Shown here in pieces: positions 24,949-37,204 of a stretch of 64,000 nt of DNA; positions within the stretch are counted from its first letter, which is position 1, and every line of letters starts with the position of its first letter. Origin of the DNA: Acridotheres tristis (taxonomy: Eukaryota > Chordata > Aves > Passeriformes > Sturnidae); the NCBI GenBank assembly GCA_037013685.1, contig CM072919.1, positions 49,682,616 through 49,746,615 of the forward strand, read 5' to 3'. The notes beneath the pieces were generated by a model. The model did not search any database. It worked only from the letters and a program-made list of their open reading frames with translations, and was not told the origin of the DNA. Both the position numbers and the translations under genes were made by a program.

Positions 24949-25084
24949 GGGGGTGTTTTTTTGTTTTTTGTTTGTTTGTTTTCTTTTGTTTATTTTTACT
25001 CAGGTTTTTTTTCCTTGCAACAGTCATGAAACATCATTTCCCTCAACAGAACACTCTAAGGTTTCAAAATAGTTTTTGGTCCAT

Positions 25085-25125
25085 TTCAAAACAAAACAAA
25101 ACAAAACAAAAAAACCCAAAAAAGG
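25085..25125. repeat. (AAAAC)n-like tract
   Basis: Short A/C-rich array of about 40 bp on the plus strand. Confidence 0.75.
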
Positions 25126-27973
25126 TACTTGAAAATATTTTAAAGGAGTATGTAATACCTGTGCATCCAATGCATCAATAGAGTAATGGAGTTTATTGCC
25201 TAGTTCAGAATTATAATTTCAAATATTCCATCCATATTCACCAGACCACTGGCTATTTCACGATAGGTCTTGAAGTAAAACAAGCACATATCTAAAGAAT
25301 ATTACTACTGAAAAAAATTGTTGAAACATAAAAATTTCAGTAAAACATATGAGTTTCAATGAGAAAACTGTATAGTTTTGAGCTGCCACACTATTTTTAC
25401 ATCATGTAGCTGTTATGACTTCGGAATCTAATTTTCAAGGTCTGCCTGTGGTATTCATGATTTTTCAGCTGACTCAAAAAATGTTGCTGATCACTTAAAT
25501 ATTATTAATAATTTTTTGTTGTTGTTCTTTGTGTTGGCTTTAGGGGAAAGTGCATCCATTTCCAATAACCATCTCTTCATAAAGTTAGAACCCACCAAAT
25601 CCAATGGGAATATTACAACAGGATGTGTAGAACTAGACAAAGTATTTTCGTTTTCCCTGAAAAAAATTATTTAACTCATATTTCTGATAAAATCATGTTA
25701 GTGGATTTTGCAGTGACAATGTTATTAAACAGAAATAAATTAATGGGGGTTTCATTACTAAGATATCTTCTCTTTGACCTAATGACAATATATAGTCTCG
25801 TTTCAATACTTCCTTGCTAAAAAATTAAACACATGGTGAGGTAAAGAATAGTAGAATTATCTTTCCTCTGTGGAACACTTAATAAGTATTATTCCTACTC
25901 TTATAATCACTTTTATATTCTATTCTTACAAACACTTTTTAATATGTTCTAAACTTTTTCCATATCAAAGGGTGAAATTCTACCTATGTTGACAATCTTA
26001 GATAAACCTTGAGTATGTTTTTTTTTCCAATCTTGATGGGTTGGCAAAGTATACACTTGTAGTTCAAGTATCTAATCTCTATTTGTTATTTGGAAATTAG
26101 ATATTATACTTATAAAACTATTACTTTTTAAATCTGATTTTAGTGGAAACCAGTAAGGAAGAAAAAATGAAAGTCACCAGTCATAGAAATAGTTTATATA
26201 TAACCCAATTCAGTTGTCTGATGCTGGTTTTCTACTCTAAAATATGCTTTCTGTAGGATATGTAAAGCATTGTCCTTTCTGCTCACATGATTTTCAGTCA
26301 GTTTTGTCAGTTATGTTCAGGTACATTAATCTGTTTCACATCAGTTAAAAGAGATAAGTATTAATTTTCCCTTTTTATAATCTTCTCAATTCACAACTGT
26401 CTCTTGCTGGTTCTGGTGATGGTATTTGCATATATACTATTGAGTCTGTTCAGCACAATAAAGAAGAAGTAGAATTTTGGCTTTTCTGACACAGTATTCT
26501 GATAAGTTGGTGAGCTATGTTGGCTAACATAGTAGCAGAGTCAAGACAGAGGAAGCATTCGAATTACCAATCCACAAACAGCATAAAAAAACCTTCCTCT
26601 GCAGACATCTTAGATTGACTCCACCAGCTGCTGAAACCTCATCCTCAGTATGAAGGAACACAAGTTTAAAAGAAGTGAACAGTGTAAAAGAAAAGGTCAT
26701 ACATACAAAGCAACATTGACAAATTGGTAAGCTAGAAATAGAGGTCATCATTTCATATGCAATTCATAAGGCAAGATTTTGCAATATTTGAAAAGGAAAG
26801 TTCACCCAAGTAACAGGACATAATTAAGTAGTCCTGAAAAATTGTTCTGTGTGGTCTGCCATCTCATAGCCAATCACCTAAAAAATTCTGAATGCAATGA
26901 AATCTACATTGACAAAGAAAGCCTAATACTGATTTGTGAGCTGTGGTGGATACTTTGGCATGTATGTGTTACTGCAGTACAGCCAAAAAATGTCTGCCAT
27001 TTACTGTTTATTACTGTCCATACAATATAATCTACAGTGCAGCCCTCTGTCACAGTAATTTTTGGCAGAGGCTGTGCTTTAATCTGTTAGTAACTAAAAT
27101 ATACTCACTTTGTGGTTACTTACTCATAAACAATACAAAATAACATTGTCAAATTCATGCAATCTGCTAATTTTTTTCATTCAAATATTTTTCCTTTATA
27201 CCTAGAGTTTAAAATAGAGATTTTTGTTGTTTTGTAAAAGTTGTGGTTTAAACAACAGTCAACAATAGCATCAAAACAGAAAAGAAAAAACTGGCTCTGC
27301 ATTTAAAGGAGTCTGAGGTGTTCATTCAATTCTGAAGAAAGAAATTGCTATTTTCTAGTTTACATAAAGGCAGCTAAAGTATCACTCTCCATATATCCAA
27401 ATTTGGTGTCTTTATCAACCAAACACAACAAATATATATTTGTTCATCTTTCTAATTTCAGGAGTGTAAAAATAAGAAGGAGAAGGCACGGAAAGTAGTA
27501 AAATTGAAAGGAAATAAGACAACTTAAAACTAGATGTTACTTCTACAAAATGCAGAACTTCTTAACATGCAAGTAAAAGTGTAAATATAGATTATATGTT
27601 CTCTACAAGACACTATTCCTGATGCAGAACCTTTTTTAACACATCATCTGGAAAAGATGCTGATATAAAGGCACTTGAGGACTTTTTTGTCACATTCTTT
27701 CATGCTTTATATCAGTCAATCGCATGCTTTCAAGTGGCAGAAAAAGTAAAACACTGAGATAAGCAGAGACAAAGCAGGAAGAAAGCAAAAATATTGAATA
27801 ATTCTTCAATATCGTATAAATATGAGTTTGATGTAGTGATTTTCTCTTCAAAACTCAAAAACTAAAGAGAAACATTGCTTTAAAATCACTAAGGGTGGAA
27901 TGCAGCTGTTTTCTGCCCCTTTAATACATGGGAAAAGCTGACAATACTTTCTGTAAACACACTGCACCAGTTT
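25126..27973. other. Single-copy AT-rich DNA, no gene seen
   Basis: Only short chance frames are present. No repeat is recognised. Confidence 0.5.
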
Positions 27974-27978
27974 GAACT
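27974..27978. repeat. Target-site duplication, left copy
   Basis: GAACT directly precedes the TG terminus of the LTR. The same pentamer follows the CA terminus at 29213-29217. Confidence 0.7.
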
Positions 27979-28245
27979 TGTCCAGGTTTGAAGACAGGTG
28001 TCTGCTAGGGAAGGCAGGAGCCTCCCTTGGAATGGAAAAGGTAAACCCCTTTCCTCTGAATTGTTATAATTTTGAAATTAAGGGTCTCTCAGGTAAAGAT
28101 ATGAGAATAGGAGTAACAGTTCTTTACTAATGTGTGTAATAAGGCAAACAAACAACAACAAGTGCAGCATTAACCACAACCCGAGCAGGAGCCCCGTGAC
28201 CCTTCTGTGCCGCGGCCATTGCCCCTGGTGCAGTTCCGGGCACGG

Positions 28246-28261
28246 CCAGCACGGGGCGCTG
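28246..28261 (+). promoter_or_regulatory. CTCF-like motif 1
   Basis: CCAGCACGGGGCGCTG matches the CTCF core CCASYAGRKGGCR at 12 of 13 positions, with C instead of G at position 7. Confidence 0.4.
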
Positions 28262-28300
28262 CTGCTGCCCGGGCAGGGCGGGGGCGGTGACTCCCCCGCG

Positions 28301-28316
28301 CCGGCAGGGGGCGCTG
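28301..28316 (+). promoter_or_regulatory. CTCF-like motif 2
   Basis: CCGGCAGGGGGCGCTG matches the CTCF core at 12 of 13 positions (G at position 3) and carries the AGGGGGCGCT centre typical of strong vertebrate sites. It is in the same orientation as motif 1, 55 bp away. Confidence 0.5.
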
Positions 28317-28354
28317 TGCGCTGGGCTCGGGCAGCACGCGGTGATGGCGGCCGG

Positions 28355-28618
28355 GCCCAGGCGGGAAGGGATGGGAGAGAGGCCTTGGTTCATAAACCCT
28401 GGGGCAGTGTCGGTCCCAGTGCCCAGGCGGGAAGGGATGGGAGAGAGGCCTTGGTTCATAAACCCTGGGGCAGTGTCGGTCCCAGTGCCCAGGCGGGAAG
28501 GGATGGGAGAGAGGCTTTGGTTCATAAACCCTGGGGCAGTGTCGGTCCCAGTGCCCAGGCGGGAAGGGATGGGAGAGAGGCTTTGGTTCATAAACCCTGG
28601 GGCAGTGTCGGTCCCAGT
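28355..28618. repeat. 66-bp minisatellite, four copies
   Basis: Units start at 28355, 28421, 28487 and 28553 with GCCCAGGCGGGAAGGGATGG. They are nearly identical. Copies 1 and 2 share GAGAGGCCTTGG, while copies 3 and 4 share GAGAGGCTTTGG, which suggests stepwise duplication. Because 66 is a multiple of 3, long frames of 137-168 codons stay open on both strands. These are artefacts of the repeat, not genes. Confidence 0.95.
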
Positions 28619-29212
28619 GCCCCTGCAGGGCTCTGAGGAGCCCCAGGCCGGGACAGCAGGATGTGTGGGCAGGCAGGGGGTGCGGGGCTCAGTGCACTGA
28701 AAGCTCGGAGCAGTTGCCGAAGAAGCAGCGGGGACAGGACAGCGGCAGCCTGGCTCTGAGCAGGGCAGGGAGAGGCGAGCTCAGGATCCCGGGCACACGA
28801 GCAGATGGGGATAGGTCCCCTCTTAGTGAGGTAGGTGATAATAAGGTCCCAGTTCAGTGGTTGCTCTCACAGGCAGAGGCTCATCCCACGGCAAAAGAAA
28901 GGCAGCTCTGGGCTGGGCTCTGGCCGTGGCGGAGAATTCCCTTCCCCAAGCGGCAGCTCCGACCGTCCTCCTCCGAAGCCCCGAGAAAGACAGACGCTCT
29001 GCCCCTTTACCTGCCCAATTCTGGTGGTGTCTCCGCCCCTTGGAGAGAAACTCTATGTAGGAGGAGTGCAACCAAATGCCCTCCTTCCCTGAGACTTGGC
29101 CATCTCTTTTATTTTCTTAAGTATCCAGTCGTTAATGTATCCTAGCAACTTATGGGAAAAAAAAGTCTGTAAGCAAAAAGGAACAAAAGGCAAGAAAACC
29201 CAACCCCCAACA

Positions 29213-29217
29213 GAACT
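29213..29217. repeat. Target-site duplication, right copy
   Basis: GAACT, identical to 27974-27978. Confidence 0.7.
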
Positions 29218-31009
29218 GACAGGTATAAGAAACAAAATGGGTTTTTATTTCGGCTGGGTGTTAAGAGACATGTAAGTAAATATTCACTCCAGGCACTGGT
29301 CCCAAAACAATATGGAACAAAGTCTTCTCACTGTCCAAAATTTATTGTTTTATTAGTAAAGAGTGTTTTACCTCAGCTTCTACATGAATGCATGTTCCTC
29401 AGAATAGTAAGAGGCAATCAGCAAAGGGTGATCTTTACTTGGAAGGATTTGGTAGATGCTGGAAAAGAAGAATCCAGTTACTGTCCATACTGTCTGTTTG
29501 GACACTGATTAACCTGGAATGATATTTAAAGATAGGTAAAACTGTCACAACTCGATGCAATAAAGGATAAGCAGTAAGGATAAACTTGATGGAGTACATT
29601 CTCTGCTGTTTTTCTCCTAACTGAGAGTTAAACCTACAAATACGAGTCTGAGAATGCAAAGTTCATGTCTCTATCCCCAGAGTATTTATTTCATACTCCA
29701 TAAAGTAAAATTCCATTATATTTATAATTCATTAAATATGTTTTTGGTGTTTTTTTAAAAATGCTTGTGATTTACCTGTTGAATAAGATGTGTGTTTGCT
29801 GTTCCTCCTATTCCGCAAGGAAAATAAGGCAGACCCTCAAGATGTAGCAAAATAACAGGACTGAAAATCATACTTTGGTTTCCTGTCAACAAGTTGATCA
29901 GATCATATTTCCAAACTATAGCCAACGTATTCTGATACTGAATAATTACTCTGGTGTTCCTATGTTGAAAGTAAATATATTCTTATAACAAATGTTTTTA
30001 AGCAAAAAGTTTTAAAAATTTAATTTGCAGTTTTTGCTTCAAGTGTAAAAATAACATGGAATAAAATATAAAAAAAATGATAAACACTGCTTACAGTTTA
30101 GTATTTAAAATTTTGCTTTTTATTTATTTGGATTATACTGCAAGAGAGTTTTTTTAAAGGCCGTATGTAGAATTTAGTATGGAAGGAAATAGCAACTGTA
30201 TCTTGAATATGTCCCCAACATATACAATCATATGTATTGTATAGAAGCATAAATTACGCTTTCATGCTCAAATTCCATATCATATTTTATCCAAAACTCC
30301 TGGTCTGAGACTTTTTTTTTGTGTTTTCTTAAGTGTTTTTTAAAAAGCAAAACAAGTGGTCATATTCTGAGAAATCCTGGAATGTTGAAAGACTTTCTTT
30401 TTTAATACAGAATATTGGGGCAAATTAAGACTTCACCCAAAAAAAAAAAACCAAACCAAAACCACTAACACAGTCTGGAAGAGAAAATAGCTTTCTACTT
30501 ATCACAGTTATGAATATTTAAAAGTCGCATATGGCAGGATTTTTTCCTAAGCCTTTACCATTGGCTTAGTTGTTCCAGTGGAATTAATGGTAAGATGCCT
30601 GTTAATTTCAATGCAAGCAAATTTAAAGCCAAGATTTTTTGTGTCATTCTTGACAGACTTGTGCAGAAGATACAAGTGAATTTTAAAATGCTGCAGTAAA
30701 ATAGTGGATTGTGATTTGGAACGAGTTAGATTCAATTTCATCAGAGTTGGTAGCATAACAGCTGTCTTTTCTCAGTGTAAACTAGCAGAAGCCATTTAAT
30801 GCCTTTGTGTAATGAGACAGACGAAACTATAATAGCCATAAATGAAAACACAAGCTCACGTACTTAGGTAGAAGCTGAAATATGCAGTACCACAAGCTTT
30901 TTTAAGAAGCAGCACAACAATCACTGAGATTAAGTCACTGATTATATTAGAAAGAGATGACAATCTCTTATGGAACGAACAAAACTGGAAGGAGCAGATG
31001 CATGCATTG
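29218..31009. other. Single-copy AT-rich DNA, no gene seen
   Basis: A short A/C-rich run lies at about 30438-30470. Nothing else is recognised. Confidence 0.5.
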
Positions 31010-31345
31010 TCTCTCCAGAGAAATCTAGAAAGGCTGGGAACAGTACTGGTAGACAGTAACCTCACTAAACTCAACAAATGAAGGGATACGCCTTGCAGCT
31101 GAGGAGAAATAAACACGTGCTAGTGGCCTATAAGCCCTTTGGCCTTGGGGAACAGTAAGTTAACCTGAGTCAGCAATATACCCTAGCAGCAAAGGGGAAC
31201 AACACCACCCAACTTCCACATTAGGCTAAAGACCACTGCAGGCAGATCAAGAGAGGCAGTCCTTCCCCAGTACTCAACTGAAATGAGATAGATCACACAG
31301 TGCTAGGCTGCCTTGCACAAGAGGGACATGGATATACCTGCTGGT
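31010..31345 (+). mobile_element. CR1 LINE fragment
   Basis: The plus strand carries diverged CR1 sequence from the end of the ORF (AGTCAGCAATATACCCTAGC and flanks) through the AAGAGGGACATGGATATACC block. It is broken and truncated at both ends. Confidence 0.65.
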
Positions 31346-31629
31346 CAAACTAAAGGGAAAGAAGTGAAGGCACAGGCAGTGGTTGTAGGGACAGGTATAC
31401 TGAGAAGAGTATAGGGATGCAGTCCAGTTGTGTATGTGTGAGAAATGTCAAGGTGAAGCTGGGGCAAGGGATGCAAAGAATAACGTGTGTTAGCCAGAAA
31501 AAGGAGGTTAAAGAAAGTGATCCCCCTTATCAACAAGGCAGATAAACTGGTGTAAAAACAGTCACGGAGTAGGCTGAGGTACTCAGCTAATTTTGCTTTA
31601 TTCTACAATTTTGTCTTCTTTTCCCCATC

Positions 31630-33027
31630 TCTAGAGTGAATGGACCTCAGAATAGGGACTAGCAGAGCAAAGATCCTCCCACTGTAGGAAACGATTTGAA
31701 CCTGAACATGTACAACTCTATAAAACCTGATGAGATGCATCCCAGAATCATGAGGGAATTGTTTGAGTATTTGCCAAGCCACTCTCCATGATATTGGAAA
31801 AGTTATGGCAGTCTGGTGAAAACCCAGGTGACTGGGAAAAAAAGGAAAACATCTGCCCATCTTAAAAAGTGAATAAGGGAGAACCCTGGTAACTACTGAC
31901 CTGACAGCCTGCCCTCTGTGCCTGGGAAGATTACGGAGCAGATACTCCTAGAAGGTATGCTAAGCCATATGGAGGACAGGGAGGTAATTTGAAAACTATG
32001 GATGTCATTTATCTGAACTTCTGTAAAGCCTTTGAAATGGTCCTTCACATCATCCATCTCTCTTAAATTGAAGAGATACGCATTTGATGAGTGGACTCTT
32101 CAGTGGATGAGAAATTGTTTAGAAATTGATACGCGGAGGCTAGTGGTCAGTGACTCAGTATCCAGATGGACCCCTCTGGGGTTCAAGACCAGTACTTTTT
32201 AATGTCTTCATCAATGACTTAGAGAGATCCAGTGAAACTCTCTGCAAATTCAAAGATGGTACCAAGCTGAGTGGTGCATTTGACACACCTGAGGGACAAG
32301 AGACACATGCAGGAAGTGGGCACACAGCAACATCACGATGTTCTGCAAGACCAAGTTCAAGGTCCTGAACCTGGGTTGAGGCAACTCCAAGTACATACTC
32401 AGTCTGGAGGATGAACAGACTATGAGCAGTCCTGCCAAGCTGGATATGAGCCAGCGATGCATTCTCACAGGCCAGAAAGCCAATCTCATCCATCAAAAAA
32501 AGCTGGGCCACCTGAAGGAGGTGATTCTCTCCTCCTCCACTGTCACAAGATCCCACTTGAAACATTGTATCCTGCGTCACCAATACAAGACTTGGGCCAG
32601 CTGGAGCAAGTTCAGAAGAGGGCCACAAAGGTAATCTGAGGACTGGAGCACTTCTTACAGAGATGGACTGAGCTAAGGTTGTTCAGCCGGGAGAACAGAT
32701 GATTCCAAGGTGACCTTATTGCAGCCTCCCGGAATTTAAAGGGAACCTAAAAGAAAGCTGTAGAGGAACTTCTAGGAAGGTCCTGTAGTGACAGGATAAA
32801 GGCAATTTTGATTTAAATTAAATATAAGAAAGAAGTATTTCACAATGCGGGTAATGAGGCACTGGCAGTGACTGCCCAGACATGTGGTACATGCCCCACC
32901 CCTAGAAACATTCAAGATCAGGTTGACTTTTGAACAACCTAATGTAGTCAAAGATGTCCCTGATCACTGCTGGATGACCTTTAAAGCATCCCTTCCACCT
33001 CAAACTATTTTAGCATTCTTTCATACT
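31630..33027 (+). mobile_element. CR1 LINE, reverse-transcriptase part to 3' end
   Basis: The plus strand runs from the N-terminal reverse-transcriptase region (a frame coding Asp-Glu-Met-His-Pro at about 31727) to a 3' end near 33000 (ACCTTTAAAGCATCCCTTCC). Many stops and indels are present. The catalytic region near 32250 reads Phe-Lys-Asp-Gly instead of Phe-Ala-Asp-Asp, so it is dead. It is close kin to the minus-strand copy at 37205-38760. Confidence 0.85.
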
Positions 33028-33034
33028 GGAGGGA

Positions 33035-33429
33035 GTCCTCTGGAGAACCATGAAAATGATGAAGTGACTGAACATCTGTCACAAGGCAGAGAGGCTGAGA
33101 CAGCTGTGAGTGTACATCCTGGTGGAAAGGCTCAGGAGGCTCTTCTTCAGGTGTTTATACTTAGGGAACTGCATTAAGAAGAAAGAACCAAACTTCTCAG
33201 TGATGTCCAGAGACAAGACAAGAGGCAGGTGACACAAACTGAGATATGTGAAAATAATTCTAAACAGAATAAAAAGTGATTTCATTGTGAGGGTTATCAA
33301 ACAATGGAATGGCTTTCCTCAAAAGGCTATAGTATTCCTGTCTATGGAGACACTGAAACCTTCTTGGATGTGTCTAGACAATGTGAAGGTGTGATGGTCA
33401 GTATCAGTCATTCTGTGATTCTGTGATAA
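33035..33429 (+). mobile_element. CR1 LINE 3' fragment of another subfamily
   Basis: This 5'-truncated copy starts just after the previous CR1 3' end. It ends in two of the diagnostic octamers (ATTCTGTGATTCTGTG) at about 33411-33426, which mark the CR1 3' terminus. Confidence 0.85.
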
Positions 33430-36400
33430 GTCTATCAGAAAACCATCACCAAAAAAAAAACCGGGAGGAGAAGGAAAGAGTGAAGAATTGCAAGGCATAG
33501 AATCATAGCTTCATGAATCTGACAAAAAAGGACTTCTAAACTTACTTTATAAGATATAGGTAGAGTCAGTAGTGAAGTGAATGCCACCAGTTTATTGTTG
33601 TCTCGTGTTGATGGAACAGGAAGTCTTTATTCACACTTCATTGTTTTCCACCTTATCTAGAGACATACATATTCCACCATCAGCACACTATTTTATTAGA
33701 AATAAAAAATTCACAAGCCTAAAGGAATTTCTCAAATCAAGGAGTGATAACTATTTTGTTTATCAAAATATTAAACAAAATGGAAAGTTTGGCCAGATCA
33801 AAACATGTTTCATTTATCTTCATTTGCCCAGCTGACTTTCAGACTACTACAGCCATGTTTGCTGCATTAGAGCTACAATAACCTTTCTTAGAAACATACA
33901 TTTATATATTTTTTTATTCCTTATTTCAAAATTCTCGTGTTTTGCTTTTGCATTTCTTGATTTGTATAGGCACCTGAGATGCAGAAAAGTATGGGAAGAA
34001 AGCAAAATGGAGAACATTACAGAGGAGCAGATGATCTGCAAGCCTCTTTTATAAAAGCATTGGATATCTTGAATTTTATATTGTGCTGTCAGTGTATATA
34101 TATATACTGTGCTGTGGTAGATGAAGTATTTTGCATTAGAAATCCAGAGAATTTAAAATATGCATTTAAGATAAGATATAGTTGCAATTTCTCTTTATAG
34201 TATTTACCAGAAGCTTACTTTTGATTAATTTCAGAGAAACATTTGGCAATCATAATAGTGGAATAAAGTGCTGCTTTGTTTACCTTTAGCAAATACTGTA
34301 CTGACATGTAGTTTCAATAGCTTGATAATAAGCAGTAATTTGTTGTCAATATTTTGATGACATCTGTCAGCCTTACATTTATTTTTTTGAAAAAACACTA
34401 TGGAAATTACTTCCTCAATTCAATAATACTATATCAATTTTTAAAATAGAGGTCATTGCTTTATTTACATTAGTTGATATTTCAGTCTGTTCACATTATA
34501 AGGAGGTGAGCAACCTATTCCTATTCCATATTCAACAAACCATAGATTGGTAGCAAAGAAATGTCTCAGTCCAGCAGAGTAATCTCTAGTCTTCTCATGT
34601 TTTTTCTTTTCTTTTCTCTGTTTATATAAGATATTTGAGTTGGTACTTATAGACCAAACAAAGACTAGCATGAGGGACCAATTTAAAACAGTATAAAGGT
34701 TATGTAGGAAGATTGTTTTTTTCAGACCGCCAGCCACTGATGCCATCTTCAGGTGGTCAGAACATTTTTATTTTACTTTGATATAAAGTAATTTTTATGG
34801 TTGATGAAGGAAGAGACTATAAATATAATTAAAATTTAGAAATACAGAAAATATTTTTAAATTTTATTGTGCTTTTGGGGTAGAAATACTATGAAAAATA
34901 CTGTGTGACATCTGATGCTGAAAAGGCATCTTTGGTAAGTTTATTTTCCTCTGTCCTCCAATCTTTTCACCTAGCTCTCTAAATGTGTGTGTCCACACCC
35001 ATGGCAGTCAATTCTATTGGTTCTCTATAAAATGTGTAAAAAATATTCCAGATTTTCCCCTTTATAGATATGGTATATTAAGTCCATGAAATGCTTTTCC
35101 TATGTGCAGTTTGAATTTTCAAATTCTTCTATAAATCCACAGACAATGATGCAGCCTTTAGTATAAATTATAATGAATATGGACTTTGTGATGCAAAATA
35201 ATCACCATCACAGGGCTGCTAAAAGAAGATGTCAGCAGCTTCAAATCACTAGAGGTTTGTCCTTTGCTGTAAAGTAAGAACAATGCTATGCCAGAGCTTT
35301 GAAGGAAACTCTGCATAAGGAAAGGGAAATGCTTGAAAATGTTACTAGACTGTTGTGCAAATCCACCAGGGAAAACAGTCTTCTGCCACAAATAATTTTC
35401 AGCAGATACGTCTCAAAGCTTTTTTTTTCTATCTCATAGGCTGCTGATCAGTACAGAGAGAAGACACCTGAACACAAGGTGATTTAGGTCTTGTGTTTGA
35501 CATCATGCATCTTTTATTCAACCAAATAAGTACTGAAATACCCAGAAGCAAACTTTTCTGTATAACATTTTGATATATCAGATAACAGTCATGCCACTGT
35601 TGTTTTCATTTCATTAAGCTACTTCCAGAGAAAAAGAGAGATAACAAATAGCCCAATCTTTCAACTTGCAGCAGCAAAATGCAACTGTCAATGTCTGTTT
35701 CTAGTGCAACAGAAGGAAAGTTCTACTTATTATTAAAAAAATCACAGAGTGAGCTAAACCATTCATTATCTTGTCAGTGTTTCTTTCAATATCTTACATT
35801 TAGTTGGTCATAGTATACATAGTTTAATATTGCCGAACACTTCCCCAAAACAAACTGAGCGGAAGCAAAAAAACAGTGAAGAGTAAATGTAATAAATAAA
35901 TAACTTGTACTCAGTGGGATAGAAAGGGGTTTCAGTCTCCTCACACATACATGTATCTATTTGTCTTTCACTCTTCTTGTCTGCCTAATATATTTCAATC
36001 CTTTAGGGCCTCATATCCCCACATCCCACCAAATACTGACATTTTCAAGTTCATCTGTTTTATGGTACTTAAAAGCTCCTTGACATGATGTGGTTTGATT
36101 AATGGCTGGCAGTATTCTAAAATTATGTTGCAAAGGGGTACCCAAAGGTAATCACAGGAATCAAGAGTCTATGTGGTCCTATTTCAGTGGAGCTGTCAAT
36201 ACAGAAATCACCAATGAGTGCAGTGTTTAATTATAACTTGGGGAATTCATTTTATGTTATACAGTGATTTTGACTTCTTAGTATAGATGGCATTTTTCAG
36301 ACCACGTGCTTTGCAAAATGGACATAATTCTTTCTAGCTTGAAAGTTTATCTGTAGTTTCGTTGTTTTTTAAATTAGTTTCCAGTTTTGGTAACAAGAAA

Positions 36401-36942
36401 ATAATCTGATTATATTACTTAATAATTTATATACATAGTGTCAGGATGAGGTACCTAAAATTTGAAACTTGCAGCATGGTACATAGTTCTTGTCTCATCT
36501 CTTGAAATATAAATTCATTTTACTCTATTTGAAAAGGCAGTAATCTTATTATTTCATTAGGCATTCACATGATTAGAAAACATCTTGGGTATTTAGGGTA
36601 TTATTGAGTTTGCAACAATCAGGCAGGAGTACTTGAGAAAGTATGTCATAAAATAAACCCCGTAACATTTAAAATATGAAAAAAAACTAGACAAACTTCA
36701 TCTCCAAAAGGATTTCTTGCCTTGTTTGTGAATCTGTGTTATCACTGTATCATCAGTGACTTTAGTCCCAGATGTATGTGTGTACAGTGCAAGTAGCTTT
36801 TGAGAGAGAATTAAGAGAAATGTAAGCCTTGAAGATATGTTATTTGAAATTAAAAAATTTTCATGTGGTTGTCAGATGTAGCTGTGATTCCAAACAGTGC
36901 AGCATGTTGCGAAAAATCACTCTGGGGATAACTTTTCTGTAA
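33430..36942. other. Single-copy AT-rich DNA, no gene seen
   Basis: A minus-strand open frame of 93 codons at 34465-34746 has no recognisable family and sits in ordinary AT-rich sequence. No repeats are recognised. Confidence 0.45.
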
Positions 36943-37080
36943 TATGGAATCATGGAAAAATATACTATAATATATTGTTTCTGATGGTCATCTGGTCCCA
37001 TGCTCAAATAAAGTACAACTCAACCAAGTTCTTAAAAACATTTTTCCCATTGATTTTTGCATAAAATCAAAGATGGCTGT
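36943..37080 (-). mobile_element. CR1 LINE 3' scrap
   Basis: The plus strand shows the complement of a CR1 3' end (GGAATCATGGAA, GATGGTCATCTGGTCC, CATGCTCAAATA). It is short and diverged. Confidence 0.5.
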
Positions 37081-37204
37081 TGCAAAGCCATTATGACTAA
37101 CCTCTTTAAACTCGGATTAATCATAATATACAAATAATTTATTTTTATATCTAGGTGAAAAAATCATTTTTGTATGTTCTTTTTTGTTTCACTGTACAGC
37201 TCTG

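Larger units (their letters stand above)
27979..29212. mobile_element. GC-rich solo LTR, songbird ERV type
   Basis: This 1,234-bp element starts TGTCCAGG and ends CCCCCAACA. It is flanked by GAACT on both sides, as expected of a 5-bp integration duplication. I recognise its left and right ends as a repeat common in songbirds, from memory only. There is no internal retroviral sequence. The sense strand is uncertain: a TATA-like CATAGAG near 29050 and an AGTAAA near 28122 weakly favour minus. Its middle is a CpG-rich island in an AT-rich region and holds a minisatellite and CTCF-like motifs. Confidence 0.8.

Noticed and set aside
24722..25181. Phe/Val/Cys-rich frames resembling membrane proteins
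   Set aside because: They are translations of T/G-rich low-complexity DNA and a 49-bp duplication.
28355..28618. Possible CRISPR-like array
   Set aside because: The units are contiguous with no unique spacers, so it is a minisatellite, and the sequence is vertebrate.
28127..28700. Frames of 137-168 codons on both strands with repeated protein units
   Set aside because: They arise from a 66-bp minisatellite whose period is a multiple of three, inside an LTR. Several frames are open at once.
32155..32628. 157-codon frame antisense to the CR1
   Set aside because: The sense strand is CR1 reverse transcriptase and 3' untranslated DNA. Antisense frames in CR1 are common by-products.
34465..34746. 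93-codon minus-strand frame with a hydrophobic segment
   Set aside because: No splice borders, promoter or family are visible, and its composition is like surrounding AT-rich DNA. A frame of this length is expected by chance in 64 kb.
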